Below are positions 1-10,200 of a stretch of DNA of 64,000 bases, piece by piece. Made by a program: the position numbers and the translations under genes. Each line of letters opens with the position of its first letter. Within the stretch, counting starts at the first letter, position 1. The stretch is from Sphingobacterium gobiense (GTDB taxonomy: Bacteria > Bacteroidota > Bacteroidia > Sphingobacteriales > Sphingobacteriaceae), in NCBI RefSeq assembly GCF_002980575.1, contig NZ_PVBS01000003.1, positions 1-64,000 on the forward strand. Direction: 5' to 3'. A model generated the notes under the pieces. That model saw only the letters and a list, made by a program, of their open reading frames with translations. It had not been told where the DNA came from and did not search any database.

Positions 1-74
1 TCCGAACAGAGCAGTCAAGCCCGCCAGAGCCGATGGTACTGCCGTAAAAGGTGGGAGAGTAGGTCGGTGCCGGT
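1..74 (+). rRNA. rrf: 5S ribosomal RNA, 3' part
   Basis: The first 74 bases match the 3' two thirds of a bacterial 5S rRNA. They include the loop segment CCGAACAGAGCAGTCAAGCC and the closing GGTGGGAGAGTAGGTCGGTGCC. The 5' end lies outside the window, so this is the tail of an rRNA operon read on the plus strand. A strong hairpin terminator follows after about ten bases. Confidence 0.92.
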
Positions 75-84
75 TTTTATACGG

Positions 85-116
85 AGCCCCTTCAGATTTC
101 TGAAGGGGCTTTTTTT
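85..116 (+). terminator. rRNA operon terminator
   Basis: An 11-bp perfect stem (AGCCCCTTCAG / CTGAAGGGGCT) with a 4-base loop is followed by a run of T. It sits just after the 5S gene and is a textbook intrinsic terminator. Confidence 0.9.
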
Positions 117-125
117 GTTTATTAT

Positions 126-359
126 TCCTTTAATTTAGACATACCGGGCCAGCTTAAAGGTGTGAATACAGGCTTAGCCTTTAAATCGGTAGGGAGTCCG
201 GCAACGATGGAAGCATTTAGTAATATGTTCGTTACCGACGTTGGATTTCAGTGTTCTCATTTTCAGAGAGCAACATCGTACCGCCTAAAATAGATTTTTT
301 CTATAGGTAAAGCTGTAAAATTAGAAGTGCTGAATATGTCGGGAAGATCAATTTTTTGA
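126..359 (+). pseudogene. Possible decayed coding remnant with a T9SS-like tail
   Basis: This intergenic stretch behind the rRNA operon holds no intact gene. One frame stays open without a start codon from about 126 to a stop near 290. Another frame, 309-359, ends in AVKLEVLNMSGRSIF and a stop. That peptide resembles the strand-turn pattern of type IX secretion C-terminal sorting domains. Together they could be the broken end of a secreted protein gene, but the match is short and the link between the two frames is inference. Confidence 0.25.
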
Positions 360-547
360 TGAAAAAAATAAGATATGATCTTCGATTAAAAATTGAGCAA
401 ACGTTTGCTTTATGCTTTTACTTTTTTTTAGCTGGGAATACTATTATACTTGTGTTAGAAAAGGTCTTTAAAGATTTTTTTGATAACCATTTGTATACTG
501 CCTCACAATATAAGGGTTATACAAAGTTGACTGTTAGTTTGTTTTAA
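359..547 (+). CDS. Doubtful small ORF, 62 aa
   Basis: An ATG-started frame of 62 codons encodes a peptide with a hydrophobic stretch (residues about 17-33) and a basic N-terminus. I do not recognise it. It overlaps the end of the decayed remnant by one base, and a terminator-like hairpin follows its stop. Base composition is very AT-rich compared with the real genes around it, so it may be chance. Confidence 0.15.
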   Translation: MKKIRYDLRLKIEQTFALCFYFFLAGNTIILVLEKVFKDFFDNHLYTASQYKGYTKLTVSLF

Positions 548-562
548 AATAGGTGATTTTAG

Positions 563-584
563 AGGGGACGCAATGTTGTCCCCT
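563..584. terminator. Hairpin upstream of the GH109 gene
   Basis: AGGGGAC and GTCCCCT form a 7-bp perfect stem around an 8-base loop, followed by a short T-rich stretch. It could end transcription of the stretch before it. The downstream T run is weak. Confidence 0.4.
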
Positions 585-609
585 TTAATGTAAAAAGAGA
601 AATTTATTT

Positions 610-2022
610 ATGGATACCAATCGAAGAGATTTTTTGAAAAAGGCATCGTTGTTGTCTAGTGCAGCGATTACATTGCCGGCAATAAATAACCGAGGTTTTG
701 CCAGCGCCCCTAATTTTAATATGTGGGGATATGCTGCGCCCAAGATAGATACGGTACGTATTGCGGTTATTGGTCTGGGCATGCGTGGCCCAGGAGCTGT
801 AGATCGCCTGTCTTATATTGAAGGAACTGAAATTGTAGCTTTATGTGATCGTCATGCAGATAGGGTGGCAAAGGCACAAAAGATATTGACCAACAAAGGC
901 TTGAAAGAAGCTAAATCCTATTCCGGTGACGAAGGTTGGGTTCAGTTGCTGAAAGAAGAAGAAATTGATTTGGTTTATATCTGTACCCCCTGGGAATTTC
1001 ATGCTCCAATGTGCATTGCTGCAATGAAAGCGGGAGCACACGCTGCGTGTGAAGTCCCTATTGGTTTAACTGTGAAAGAGTGTTGGGAGGTAGTTAGAGT
1101 TTCAGAGCAAACCAGAAGGCACTGCATGATGTTGGAGAATTGTTGTTATGATTTTTTTGAAATGCTGACGTTGAATATGGTTCGGCAAGGTATGTTCGGG
1201 GAATTGGTACATGCGGAAGGAGCATATATTCACGATTTATTAAGCCTGAACTTTGCTAAGAATGGCTATGATAATATGTGGCGTCTGCGGGAGAATATTA
1301 AAATGAACGGAAACCTTTACCCGACACATGGAATAGGTCCAATTGCCCAATGCATGAATATTAATAGTGGGGACCGGATGACTCACTTAGTTGCTATGCA
1401 GACGGCTGATTTTCAAATGGGAGATAAGGCGCGTGAGTTGGCAGCTGAAGACCCCTTCTTTCAGGAGTTTGTAGGTAAGCGGTATCGTGGAAATATGGAT
1501 ACGACGCTAATTAAAACAGAAAAGGGTAAAACGTTAATGGTGCAGCATGATGTGACTTCACCGAGGCCTTACTCTCGTCTTCATCTATTGAGTGGTACCA
1601 AAGGATTCGCGCAGAAATATCCGAAAGAAGGAATTGCATTTGGACATAGCTTTGTAAAGGAAGAGGAGCTAAAGAGCCTTAAAGAAAAATATACGCCCCA
1701 ATTGGTTAAATTCATTGGTGAGCAGGCAAAGGAAGTCGGAGGACACGGGGGTATGGACTTTATGATGGATTGGCGATTGATTGATTGTTTACGTAATGGA
1801 TTACCAATCGAACAGCCTGTGTACGAAGGCGCCTCGTGGAGTGTTATTGTACCATTGAGTTGTGAGTCGGTCGCTAAAAATAGTAAGACTGTGAATATTC
1901 CTGATTTTACAAAGGGAGCATGGGAAACGAATCAACCGCATGACTTAAGCTTGAAAGAAGGTGGGAATACAGGGATTCGCCCGAAAGTTTCTAAAGATAA
2001 AGGTAATCAGTTGGATGTGTGA
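610..2022 (+). CDS. Gfo/Idh/MocA-type glycosidase, GH109-like (alpha-N-acetylgalactosaminidase)
   Basis: The 470-residue protein starts with a twin-arginine signal (NRRDFLKKAS, residues 4-13), so it is probably exported folded. An NAD-binding Rossmann fold follows, with the glycine motif GLGMRGPG at 55-62. The motif YPTHGIGP (237-244) supplies the Tyr and His expected near the cofactor. The length and the Tat signal fit the Bacteroidota GH109 family, which removes terminal alpha-GalNAc by an NAD-dependent redox mechanism. GalNAc specificity is inferred from the family; a related Gfo/Idh/MocA glycosidase or oxidoreductase is the alternative. A terminator follows, and an FGE-like gene lies downstream on the same strand. 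Confidence 0.8.
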   Translation: MDTNRRDFLKKASLLSSAAITLPAINNRGFASAPNFNMWGYAAPKIDTVRIAVIGLGMRGPGAVDRLSYIEGTEIVALCDRHADRVAKAQKILTNKGLKEAKSYSGDEGWVQLLKEEEIDLVYICTPWEFHAPMCIAAMKAGAHAACEVPIGLTVKECWEVVRVSEQTRRHCMMLENCCYDFFEMLTLNMVRQGMFGELVHAEGAYIHDLLSLNFAKNGYDNMWRLRENIKMNGNLYPTHGIGPIAQCMNINSGDRMTHLVAMQTADFQMGDKARELAAEDPFFQEFVGKRYRGNMDTTLIKTEKGKTLMVQHDVTSPRPYSRLHLLSGTKGFAQKYPKEGIAFGHSFVKEEELKSLKEKYTPQLVKFIGEQAKEVGGHGGMDFMMDWRLIDCLRNGLPIEQPVYEGASWSVIVPLSCESVAKNSKTVNIPDFTKGAWETNQPHDLSLKEGGNTGIRPKVSKDKGNQLDV

Positions 2023-2058
2023 TTACATGTAAATATTAGACAGGATTGACTTAAAAAC

Positions 2059-2095
2059 AAAGATGCTCTCTTGCAAAAGGGGCATCTTTTATTTT
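2059..2095 (+). terminator. Terminator after the GH109-like gene
   Basis: AAAGATGC and GCATCTTT pair as an 8-bp stem with a 15-base loop and run into TTATTTTT. It separates the GH109-like gene from the FGE-like gene, so the two are probably not one strict operon. Confidence 0.7.
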
Positions 2096-2123
2096 TAAGC
2101 TGATTATCTGTATATTAGAGCCT

Positions 2124-3197
2124 ATGTTTTCAAAATCTTTTTTACTAGCTGTTTTTGTTTGCTGTATGGTAGCTTGTCAGTCAGGAACAAAAACCGCGCA
2201 AAATAAGGTTATCGAAGATTCGGTAGCATTATGCCATATGGGAGCAATTCCATCACGTTTTGTTCAAAAAACAGATTCTTTATCTTATGTACAGGGTAAG
2301 GACGATTTTCGGATGGTATTGATTGAAGGAGGGACATTTCAGATGGGATCTTCCAATTTTCCTGATGCGCAGCCAATACATGCGGTCGAAGTCTCTTCTT
2401 TCTATATGGATGAACATGAGGTTACTAATGCTCAATTTAAGGCCTTTGTAGATGCGACCGGATACGTAACGGTCGCCGAGCGGCCATTGGATCCAAATGA
2501 GTTTCCGAGTGTGGATCCAAATATGCTTGTTCCTGGATCGGCGGTTTTCGCTGCACCGAAGGAGGTGAAGGGCTTAGACAATTATATGCAATGGTGGCAA
2601 TATATACCTGGGGCGAACTGGAAACGTCCAGAGGGACCTGATAGTTCGATCGAGGGAAAGGAAAACCATCCAGTTACACAGTTGGCATATCAAGATGCAG
2701 AAGCTTATGCTAAATGGATAGGGAAACGTCTTCCTACCGAAGCAGAATGGGAATATGCAGCTAAAGCCGGAAAACATAAAGACGAGACTTATTACTGGGG
2801 AAGAGAAAAGAAGGAAGATGGAAAATGGTTGACTAATATATATCAAGGGGATTTTCCATTCCGTAATACGAAGGAGGATGGTTTTGAAACGACAGCACCG
2901 GTAAAATCTTTTCCGCCCAATGCATATGGCCTTTACGATATGGAAGGTAATGTTTGGGAATGGTGTTCCGATTTTTATCGGCCAGATTATTATGTGAATA
3001 GTCCAAAAGCAAATCCGAAGGGGCCGGCAGATTCGCATGATCCACAAGAACCAGGTTTAATAAAACGCGTGCAGCGTGGGGGCTCATTTTTGTGTAATGA
3101 TCAATATTGCGAACGTTATAAGGCAGGCAGTCGGGGGAAAGGTGAAATAAACAGCCCGACGAATAATGTGGGTTTTCGCTGCGTGAAGGATATATAA
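2124..3197 (+). CDS. Formylglycine-generating-enzyme-like lipoprotein (SUMF1/FGE family)
   Basis: The 357-residue protein has a lipoprotein signal with its lipobox ending at Cys18, then an FGE-sulfatase domain from about residue 45 to the end. Hallmarks are the GGTFQMG start of the domain, the RLPTEAEWEYAA motif, GNVWEWCSD and the final VGFRCV. It carries both cysteines of the copper/thiol active site (Cys324 and Cys329 in FLCNDQYC), spaced as in human FGE (Cys336/Cys341). That argues for a true oxidase converting Cys to formylglycine in sulfatases, not one of the many inactive relatives. Anchoring in the envelope would allow it to act on exported sulfatases. No sulfatase gene is in the window. 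Confidence 0.85.
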   Translation: MFSKSFLLAVFVCCMVACQSGTKTAQNKVIEDSVALCHMGAIPSRFVQKTDSLSYVQGKDDFRMVLIEGGTFQMGSSNFPDAQPIHAVEVSSFYMDEHEVTNAQFKAFVDATGYVTVAERPLDPNEFPSVDPNMLVPGSAVFAAPKEVKGLDNYMQWWQYIPGANWKRPEGPDSSIEGKENHPVTQLAYQDAEAYAKWIGKRLPTEAEWEYAAKAGKHKDETYYWGREKKEDGKWLTNIYQGDFPFRNTKEDGFETTAPVKSFPPNAYGLYDMEGNVWEWCSDFYRPDYYVNSPKANPKGPADSHDPQEPGLIKRVQRGGSFLCNDQYCERYKAGSRGKGEINSPTNNVGFRCVKDI

Positions 3198-3320
3198 CGT
3201 GGTTGCTACATTTTGTTAAATAGGAGGCTCTGTTCGGAAATGAATCACTTCTACACGAAAGCTAGCGTATAGTACGTAGAAGTTTCGTGCTTTTAAACCC
3301 TCAATGTTGTGGATTGAAAA

Positions 3321-3352
3321 AATAATCCCGCTGCAAAAACGGGATTATTTTT
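3321..3352. terminator. Bidirectional terminator between FGE-like gene and carB
   Basis: AATAATCCCG pairs with CGGGATTATT around a 9-base loop, with a T run on each strand. It lies between two converging genes and can serve both, most clearly carB on the minus strand, whose stop is only 12 bases away. Confidence 0.8.
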
Positions 3353-3363
3353 ATTCATAATAA

Positions 3364-6183
3364 TTACTGCGCATTCAAGAACATCGACTTTTTATTATAC
3401 AGTTCTCTAAAGTAAGGGTCTTGCAAATCTTTGATGAAGCGGATAGCCTCACCAGTAGATTTCATTTCAGGCCCCAATTGTTTATCAACTTCGGGGAACT
3501 TACTGAAAGAGAATACCGGTTCCTTAATGGCATATCCTTCTAACTTACGTTCTATTTGAAAGTCTTTCAATTTATTAACACCTAACATAACCTTCGTGGC
3601 GATATTAATATAAGGGACATCGTAAGCTTTAGCAATGAAAGGAACCGTGCGAGATGCACGTGGGTTTGCTTCAATTACATATACGTCTTCACCCTTCACT
3701 GCAAATTGAATGTTCAATAAGCCTCGTACATTTAAAGCTTTAGCCAAGCGAATGGAATATTCTTCCATTTTTTGTTGTACATTTTCGGATAAGCTAAATG
3801 GAGGGAGCACAGCTGAAGAGTCACCTGAGTGAATACCAGCCGGCTCAATATGTTCCATCATACCGATGATGTGGACGTCTTCACCATCACAGATCGAGTC
3901 CGATTCCGCTTCCTCGGCGCGGTCAAGGAAATGATCGATTAAGATTTGATTTCCAGGTAGGTTTTTCAATAAATTAACGACGGCTTTTTCAAGATCTTCA
4001 TCATTGATGACAATACTCATCCCTTGTCCTCCCAATACATATGAAGGGCGTACCAGTACAGGATACCCTACTTCACTTGCTACTTTTAATGCTTCCTCTG
4101 CAGACGTGGCAACACCGTATTTTGGATAAGGAATATTTAGCTCTTTCAAAAGATCCGAAAAACGACCACGGTCTTCTGCTAAGTCCATGTCTTCAAATGA
4201 AGTGCCGATAATTTTCACACCAAGTGCTTGCAAGCGTTCAGCCATCTTCAATGCCGTTTGGCCACCTAATTGCACAATAACACCTTCTGGTTTTTCCAAC
4301 TCAATAATCTCACGGACATGTTCCCAGAACACGGGTTCGAAATAGAGTTTATCCGCCATGTTAAAATCTGTAGACACGGTTTCCGGGTTACAGTTAACCA
4401 TGATGGACTCATAACCGGCCTCTTTAGCGGCGATTAACCCATGAACACAAGAATAGTCAAATTCGATTCCCTGACCTATACGGTTCGGACCAGAACCTAA
4501 AACAATGATTTTCTTTTTGTTGGAAACCACCGATTCGTTCTCGTCCTCGAAAGTAGAATAATAGTAAGGTGTGTGAGCCGGAAATTCCGCAGCACAAGTA
4601 TCTACCATTTTATATACGCGATTAATTCCTAACTCTTTGCGGCGAGCATAGACATCATCTTCACTTACATTACCAAGCAACCAGGAAATTTGCAAGTCAG
4701 AATAACCTTTTTGTTTTAATGTAAGAAGGAAATCGCGAGGAATATTGTTCAACTGATATCTGCGTAGTTCTGTCTCCAGTTGTACCAATTCTTGAATTTG
4801 CACTAAAAACCATTTGTCGATACGGGTTACTTTACGAATGGATTCCAAAGGAACACCTAGTTCGAAAGCATCTTTTATATGGAATACGCGATCGGAACTT
4901 GGATGTTCTAGGCTGTGCATGATTTCTTCCAAATTGCGCAACTGACGCCCATCAGCTCCCAATCCTCCACGATTTGTTTCAAGAGATTGACAAGCTTTTT
5001 GTAGTGCTTCTATAAATGTGCGACCGATTGCCATAACCTCGCCAACTGCTTTCATTTGTAGGCCTAGCTCTTTATTAGCTCCTTTAAACTTGTCAAAATT
5101 GAACCGTGGAATTTTAACAATAACATAGTCTAATGTAGGCTCAAAGTAAGCTGATGTTGTTTTTGTTATTTGGTTCTGGAGTTCATCCAAATTATATCCG
5201 ATAGCGAGCTTAGCGGCAATTTTTGCGATAGGATAACCAGTCGCTTTTGATGCTAATGCGGAAGAACGTGATACACGAGGGTTAATTTCGATAGCAATGA
5301 TATCCTCATTTTCAGGATTTATCGAAAATTGTACATTACATCCCCCAGCAAAATTTCCGATAGACCGCATCATTCGGATGGCTTGATTACGCATGTCTTG
5401 ATAACATTTGTCACTCAATGTCATGCCGGGAGCCACAGTAATAGAGTCTCCTGTATGGATACCCATCGGGTCAAAGTTCTCAATAGTACAAATGATGATA
5501 ACGTTATCATTACTGTCCCGAAGCAACTCCAATTCAAACTCTTTCCAGCCCAATACAGCCTGTTCTACTAGCACCTCATGTGTAGGAGATGCATGCAAAC
5601 CCCTGTTTAGCGCAGCATCAAACTCTTCTTTCTTATGGACAAATCCTCCACCTGTGCCCGCTAATGTATAGGAGGGACGAATTACAAGTGGAAAACCTAT
5701 TTCTTGTGCAGCTTCTTTACCTTCCAGAAAAGAATTGGCAATTTTAGATCGTGCTACACCTACACCAATATCCACCATTAGCTGGCGAAACTCTTCGCGG
5801 TTTTCCGTTTTTTCAATAGCGGCTACGTCCACTCCGATAACCTTTACATTGTATTTTTCCCAAAGACCAAGGTTGGAGGCTTCGATACATAAATTTAATG
5901 CCGTCTGTCCACCCATGGTAGGTAGCACGGCATCAATTTGTTGTTCCTGGAGAATCTTTTCTATGCTTTCACAGGTAAGCGGTAACAAGTAAATATGGTC
6001 TGCAATAACCTTGTCGGTCATAATCGTTGCAGGATTCGAATTGATAATGGACACTTCGATACCTTCTTCCTTCAAAGAAAGAGCCGCTTGTGAACCTGAA
6101 TAATCAAATTCACAGGCTTGACCAATGACGATGGGTCCTGAACCAATAATTAAAACGGAGTTAATGGAGGTGTTTCTAGGCAT
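3364..6183 (-). CDS. carB: Carbamoyl-phosphate synthase large chain (no MGS domain)
   Basis: The 939-residue protein carries the two tandem halves typical of CarB. The first begins with [17 protein letters not shown] (about 14-30). The second restarts at about residue 555 with [16 protein letters not shown]. Each half has an ATP-grasp fold; the first makes carboxyphosphate and the second phosphorylates carbamate, for arginine and pyrimidine synthesis. The chain ends right after the second synthetase half. It lacks the about 130-residue C-terminal MGS-like domain that binds UMP, IMP and ornithine in E. coli (1073 residues). This short form is, to my knowledge, usual in Bacteroidota. carA is not adjacent. 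Confidence 0.97.
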   Translation of the reverse strand: MPRNTSINSVLIIGSGPIVIGQACEFDYSGSQAALSLKEEGIEVSIINSNPATIMTDKVIADHIYLLPLTCESIEKILQEQQIDAVLPTMGGQTALNLCIEASNLGLWEKYNVKVIGVDVAAIEKTENREEFRQLMVDIGVGVARSKIANSFLEGKEAAQEIGFPLVIRPSYTLAGTGGGFVHKKEEFDAALNRGLHASPTHEVLVEQAVLGWKEFELELLRDSNDNVIIICTIENFDPMGIHTGDSITVAPGMTLSDKCYQDMRNQAIRMMRSIGNFAGGCNVQFSINPENEDIIAIEINPRVSRSSALASKATGYPIAKIAAKLAIGYNLDELQNQITKTTSAYFEPTLDYVIVKIPRFNFDKFKGANKELGLQMKAVGEVMAIGRTFIEALQKACQSLETNRGGLGADGRQLRNLEEIMHSLEHPSSDRVFHIKDAFELGVPLESIRKVTRIDKWFLVQIQELVQLETELRRYQLNNIPRDFLLTLKQKGYSDLQISWLLGNVSEDDVYARRKELGINRVYKMVDTCAAEFPAHTPYYYSTFEDENESVVSNKKKIIVLGSGPNRIGQGIEFDYSCVHGLIAAKEAGYESIMVNCNPETVSTDFNMADKLYFEPVFWEHVREIIELEKPEGVIVQLGGQTALKMAERLQALGVKIIGTSFEDMDLAEDRGRFSDLLKELNIPYPKYGVATSAEEALKVASEVGYPVLVRPSYVLGGQGMSIVINDEDLEKAVVNLLKNLPGNQILIDHFLDRAEEAESDSICDGEDVHIIGMMEHIEPAGIHSGDSSAVLPPFSLSENVQQKMEEYSIRLAKALNVRGLLNIQFAVKGEDVYVIEANPRASRTVPFIAKAYDVPYINIATKVMLGVNKLKDFQIERKLEGYAIKEPVFSFSKFPEVDKQLGPEMKSTGEAIRFIKDLQDPYFRELYNKKSMFLNAQ

Positions 6184-6283
6184 TATTTCTCTTGTTCAAA
6201 AAATTAATTATCAACTTGTTGTGTTGACAAAGCAACGAAAAATGCCTTTAAGGGAAGAGTATTCCGACTGCTTTGTCGGAGTG

Positions 6284-6291
6284 CAAAGTTA
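6284..6291 (-). promoter_or_regulatory. Putative -7 element for carB
   Basis: On the minus strand this reads TAACTTTG, matching the Bacteroidota -7 consensus TAnnTTTG. No good -33 TTTG is seen at the right distance. It would give a leader of roughly 95 bases that includes a small hairpin, TCCGAC/GTCGGA at 6263-6280. The rest of 6184-6486 is AT-rich spacer without a recognisable gene. Confidence 0.35.
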
Positions 6292-6486
6292 CATTTTTTT
6301 TATAAAAAAATGCTTTTTTAAATGTTTTTCTTTTACACGGGGTGTGCAGGAGGATAATATTTATTCCAGCAGCTTCTAGCTTTGCTCACGGTTTATTTTT
6401 GTTTTTTATTACAGAATATAAATGGAACGGTTTTTGATATTGAGATTCGATAAGAGAATTAGTATTTAATAAATTAAAAAAAGATT

Positions 6487-6987
6487 ATGAAGAAATTTAC
6501 TTTAGCTGTTGTTGCAGTATTGTTTGCTGCGGGCGTATTTGCGCAAGATTACAAAAATTCAATTGGTATTCGATTGGGAAGTGGAAACTATGATGTGGCC
6601 GCTGTAGCATTTAAAACATTTTTGAATGGTCCCGGAGCATTAGAGTTTGACTTAGGGTTTAATTCAGAGAAAGCAGGTGGTGTTAAGTGGACAAATTTGG
6701 CGTTATCTGGTGCTTACCAGCACCATTTTCCGATAGGAAATATTGAAGGTTTTAAATGGTTTGTAGGTGGCGGAGCTATTTTATCCAATACTTTTATAAA
6801 TGACGGTAATGTTGACGGTGGCTTTAATGTAGGTATCTTCCCGACAGGTGGTGTGGATTACAAACTAAAAAATGCTCCCTTTGCTTTCTCAGCAGATATT
6901 CGCCCAACATTCCATATTGTAAATGGGTATGACCATTATAGCGGTTTTTATGCTAATGGCGGTTTAACGGCTCGTTATACATTCTAA
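6487..6987 (+). CDS. Small outer-membrane beta-barrel protein
   Basis: The 166-residue product starts with a clear signal peptide (about residues 1-19, cleavage after VFA). The rest alternates hydrophobic and polar residues with many Gly and aromatic residues and ends in ARYTF, a terminal Phe as expected for a barrel inserted by the BAM complex. Size fits an 8-stranded OmpW/OmpX-like porin-family protein common in Bacteroidota. No ligand or partner can be assigned. It stands alone with its own terminator. Confidence 0.75.
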   Translation: MKKFTLAVVAVLFAAGVFAQDYKNSIGIRLGSGNYDVAAVAFKTFLNGPGALEFDLGFNSEKAGGVKWTNLALSGAYQHHFPIGNIEGFKWFVGGGAILSNTFINDGNVDGGFNVGIFPTGGVDYKLKNAPFAFSADIRPTFHIVNGYDHYSGFYANGGLTARYTF

Positions 6988-7015
6988 TAGAACAAGAATA
7001 TCGATATTTAGGAAA

Positions 7016-7040
7016 AGAGACCAATAGGGTCTCTTTTTTT
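7016..7040 (+). terminator. Terminator after the small outer-membrane protein
   Basis: AGAGACC pairs with GGTCTCT around a 5-base loop and is followed by seven T. It lies about 30 bases after the stop codon. Confidence 0.8.
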
Positions 7041-7232
7041 ATGCCCGAAAAATCGCCTCTACTCAGTGATTGTTGTTACACACAGTCCGATCGCAATCGT
7101 TTGTTCTATTTTACGCAATCGTTTTCGTTCACCTCTCTATTCTTAGTCTTTTTTTCTTGCTTTAAATTGCAATCGTTGGATTATTTAACTAGCCCAACAA
7201 CTACATTAAACATAAACATTGAGAAGTATTTT

Positions 7233-10200
7233 ATGGTAAAGAGATTTACAAATCCCTCTTTTTTTGGTAAAAGCTTACGTTTGGCATCCGTTATTACAAT
7301 AGGTGTGTTAATGCCAATAGGGGTAGCTTTAGCAAATGAATCGGTTGTCCATGCCCACGCTTTCTATCAACAGACAGTAACAGGCAGTGTCACTTCAGCA
7401 GGTGGTCCAGTCGCGGCTGTTACGGTATCTGTATCGGGAAGTCTTTTGGTTTCGACACAGACAGATGAAAATGGAAATTTTTCCATCAGTGCAAAAGATG
7501 GCGATGTGCTGGTATTTACCGCCGTAGGATTTGATCCCCATACAGCGGTTGTTGAAGGGAGTATATTGCGTGTGGTGTTGAAGGAAAGCGACCAAGCGTT
7601 GGAAGAAGTAGTGGTGACCGGATATTCCACACAAAAACGAGAAAGTCTTACCGGGTCGTTGCAGGTCGTGACCGGCGACGAGTTGCGCGATATAACAACA
7701 CCGTCGGTGGAGAATATGTTAAGTGCAAAAGCCCCTGGGGTACAGGTAACACCAGGTTCGGCACAGCCGGGACAAAGAGGTGCCGTCGTCATTCGTGGGC
7801 AAGCAACGTTAAGCGGGGCTACGGAACCACTATGGGTTATAGACGGGGTAATTGTGGGGTCGGAACCCGGAGATATAAATCCGGACGATATCGAATCGAT
7901 GACCGTGTTGAAAGATGCGGCTTCTACAGCCATCTATGGTTCACAAGGAGCAAATGGCGTTATTGTAATAACCACTAAAAATCCAAAAGTAGGAAAAACA
8001 ACCGTCAACTATGCTACACGGATGGGATTCAACAAGCTGAATAATGGTAACGTGAGCATGATGAATGGAGCGGAATTATATGATTACTACAGCTCTTTCG
8101 AGAATGCAGGTGATATATCTTTTCCGCGTTGGAATAGCGAGTTGCGCAATAGTAATTTTGACTGGTGGGATCTGGCAACCAAAACCGGATTTACCCAAAA
8201 TCACAATTTAACCGTGCAAGGCGGAACTGAAACATTACAATCTTTTCTATCCTTAGGATATTATGATGAACAAGGTGCTGTGAAGGGATACGACTTCGAT
8301 CGCTATAACGTCCGTTTTAGACAAGTATACAAACCTTTAGAATGGCTGACCATTAAGCCTTCAATTGTTGGTGCACGTCGCGGCGTGGAAAACCGACAAT
8401 ATTCTGTAACCGCTATGTATAGCCGCTTCCCTTGGGATAGTCCTTTTGACGAAAATGGTAACTTGGTGCCACACCGCTACAATGGTTGGGTCAACAATTC
8501 TGAAACCAATTATTTGTACGATTTGCAATGGAACCATTCGCAGAATACGAATTACGAATTTATGGGAAACTTTGATTTCGATATCAAACTCACCGATTGG
8601 TTAACGTTTTCTTCTGTTAACAACTATCGTTATAATACATACGCTAATGCAGGTTATGAGGATCCACGTTCAAATGCTGGTATAGGAGTAGTGGGACGCT
8701 TAACCGACTATCGATTTGAATACGCGCGACGTTATACGAACCAAATCCTTCGTGTTAACAAAACCTGGGACAAACATACGGTGAGTGGTTTGTTAGCCTA
8801 TGAGTTTAACGATTACAGTTCCAAAACTTTGGATGTTTACGGAATAGGCATTATTCCAGGTTTTGAAGTGATGGATGCTGTTACGTCGCCAGAACGTACG
8901 CGCGGCGCTCGTAATGAATGGGCGGTTCAATCGTTCTTATCCGATGTGCATTATTCTTATGATAATAAATATATGGCTCAGCTTTCTTTTCGCAGGGATG
9001 GTGCTTCCAATTTTGGCGATAACGCGAAATATGGAAATTTCTTCTCCATCAGTGGAGCTTGGAATATCCATTATGAAGATTGGTTTAGAGCGGATTGGGT
9101 AAATACGATGAAAATTAGAGCAGCCTATGGTTCGGTAGGTAACCGTCCTACGGCTTTATATCCACAATATGATCTTTACTCGGTAGAGCAAGGTTCTGGA
9201 TATAACGGTAGACCGGGGGCATTGATTAGTCAAAAAGGAAATAGAGACCTGACCTGGGAGAAAACCTATACAGCTGGAGCAGGAGTGGATGCCACGTTTT
9301 TAAATAACCGTTTACGGACTACACTCGATTTTTACGTGAAAGATACGGATAATGTATTATACCAAGTACCGGTAACAGGTACCGTGGGTATTACCAGTAT
9401 GTGGCGGAATATCGGAGCTATGCGCAATACCGGTTTTGAGATAGCCGTTGGTGGAGATATTATTCAAAACGATGATTGGTACTGGAGTGTGGATTTGAAT
9501 GTGGGGCACAATAAGAATAAGTTGATACAGCTTTTTGAAACAAGAGGTGCAGACGGCACCTTTGCAGTAAGACCAGTTATTGTCGGTGATGGATCAAATA
9601 TAGCTGGATCTGCTCAGCGTGTATTGGAACCCGGGCGTCCAGTGGACACTTACTACATGCGGGAATGGGCAGGTGTAAATCCAGATAACGGAGCACCGAT
9701 GTGGTATAAAACAGAAACAAATACTGAGGGTAATGAAGTGCGTACCACAACTTCTAATTATGCTGATGCAACACTGACGGAATTAGGAAAAGCCGCTCCT
9801 GATCTATATGGAGGGCTTTCGACGGCATTAAAATACAAACAGTTTGATTTGGGAGCGGTCTTTGGTTATTCAATAGGAGGTAAAATATATAATTATTCCC
9901 GTCAGGAATATGATTCGGACGGTGCTTATACTGACCGTAATCAAATGAAATTGATGCCGGGTTGGAGCCGCTGGGAAAAACCCGGCGATAATGCCACACA
10001 TCCTGTTGCTAAATACGGTAATCGGGATAACGGAAATAAAGTATCTTCACGTTATTTAGAAGATAATGATTTCTTACGCTTGCGATCATTGACTTTAGGA
10101 TATAATTTTAAACTGGAGCAATATAACATTCGCAACTTACGGGTATTCTTTACTGGAGAAAACTTGTTCACCCTAACTAACTATTCTGGTGTAGATCCCG

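Noticed and set aside
2574..3047. A 157-codon frame antisense to the FGE-like gene
   Set aside because: The sense protein has complete FGE motifs across this region; the antisense product is an unusual Ile/Phe/Cys-rich string.
3228..3239. GGCTCTGTTCG shared with the inverse strand near 41520-41535
   Set aside because: Only 11 bases match, with no flanking similarity or structure in common; chance is likely.
3248..3292. CTTCTAC/GTAGAAG and CACGAAA/TTTCGTG interlocked inverted repeats after the FGE-like gene
   Set aside because: The arms cannot all pair at once and no T run or partner copy is seen; the true terminator is at 3321-3352.
7041..7232. N-terminal extension of the SusC protein from an upstream ATG
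   Set aside because: The extra 64 residues do not form a signal peptide, overlap the preceding terminator, and push the real signal peptide inside the protein.
7367..7933. A 188-codon open frame antisense to the SusC gene
   Set aside because: The sense frame carries the carboxypeptidase-like and plug domains; the antisense product has low-complexity Ser/Thr/Pro content and no signal.
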